From Bacteroidales bacterium (GTDB taxonomy: Bacteria > Bacteroidota > Bacteroidia > Bacteroidales > P3): a stretch of 8,134 nt of DNA. This document shows positions 8,124 through 8,134 of this stretch, piece by piece. Under the pieces are notes generated by a model. It did no database searches, had not been told where the DNA came from, and was given only the letters and a program-made list of their open reading frames with translations. The stretch spans positions 1-8,134 of the forward strand of contig SFPR01000064.1 in the NCBI GenBank assembly GCA_004551865.1. Reading direction: 5' to 3'. Numbering within the stretch: the first letter of the stretch is position 1; every line of letters begins with the position of its first letter. The position numbers and the translations under genes were made by a program.

Positions 8124-8134
8124 TAGGAAATTAC
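8094..8134. repeat. 9-bp perfect inverted repeat at the extreme right end
   Basis: gtaatttcc (8094-8102) and its exact complement ggaaattac (8126-8134) enclose 23 bases and end on the last base of the window. It lacks a U-run and is not clearly a terminator. Inverted sequence at a contig end is also typical of amplification or assembly artefacts. Confidence 0.7.

Larger units (their letters stand above)
8050..8134. other. Anomalous right-edge segment without recognisable coding homology
   Basis: Upstream of TVTIKID the minus frame reads RYFFLPRIFWAA, preceded by a stop at 8110-8112. There is no ATG and no match to the N-terminal cap seen at the start of helix 2. The segment is A/T-rich with two six-base homopolymers (8052-8057 and 8069-8074), and it carries a direct repeat and an inverted repeat. 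A contig end or chimeric join fits best. A genuine truncated gene start is the alternative. Confidence 0.6.

Noticed and set aside
8099..8134. Bacteroidota promoter (TTG / TAnnTTTG) upstream on the minus strand
   Set aside because: Only TAACGTTTG is present, with three bases between TA and TTTG instead of two, and no TTG sits at the expected ~20-base distance.
8071..8134. Insertion sequence end or attachment site
   Set aside because: The repeats are short, there is no transposase or integrase in the window and no target duplication can be defined. An assembly artefact explains them more simply.

Overview
The window is almost entirely one very large protein-coding gene on the minus strand. 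Read from right to left, a single frame is open from a TAA at 8110-8112 down to base 1, which is 2,703 codons without a stop. It runs off the left edge, so the protein is longer than what is visible. I translated every codon of this frame and found no stop and no frameshift. No RNA gene, mobile element, CRISPR array, promoter or terminator could be supported. No stretch over 300 bases is left unexplained.

The translation is a typical Bacteroidota cell-surface or secreted multidomain protein. It is rich in Thr, Ser, Asn, Val and Asp, and it is built from extracellular beta-sheet modules that recur in adhesins and enzymes exported by the type IX secretion system. The organism is therefore most likely a member of the Bacteroidota with moderate GC, judged by eye to be around 40%. 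The genus cannot be told from this.

Domain order, N to C (right to left): a right-handed parallel beta-helix (about 8049-6703); CARDB-like 1; an Ig-like domain split by a lamin-tail (LTD) domain; CARDB-like 2; a second Ig-like domain split by a jelly-roll-like module; CARDB-like 3; a second beta-helix (about 4014-2686); CARDB-like 4 and 5; an intact Ig-like domain; CARDB-like 6; a GEVED domain; CARDB-like 7; and a MAM/jelly-roll-like domain cut by the left edge. All seven CARDB-like modules end in the same Asn-Asp-Thr motif. Residue numbers below count from the codon just after the upstream TAA.

Neither gene end is present. At the left, the last domain is still running, and any C-terminal sorting domain would lie beyond base 1. 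At the right, homology to the beta-helix family starts abruptly near base 8050 without its usual N-terminal cap. The last ~85 bases look foreign: there is no in-frame ATG, a stop, a 12-bp direct repeat and a 9-bp inverted repeat. That is what a contig end or an assembly/amplification chimera would look like, although a real truncated 5' end cannot be excluded.

The most interesting signals are the two whole domains inserted at the same loop of two Ig-like domains, the duplicated helix-plus-CARDB/Ig super-unit, and the odd right-hand edge.
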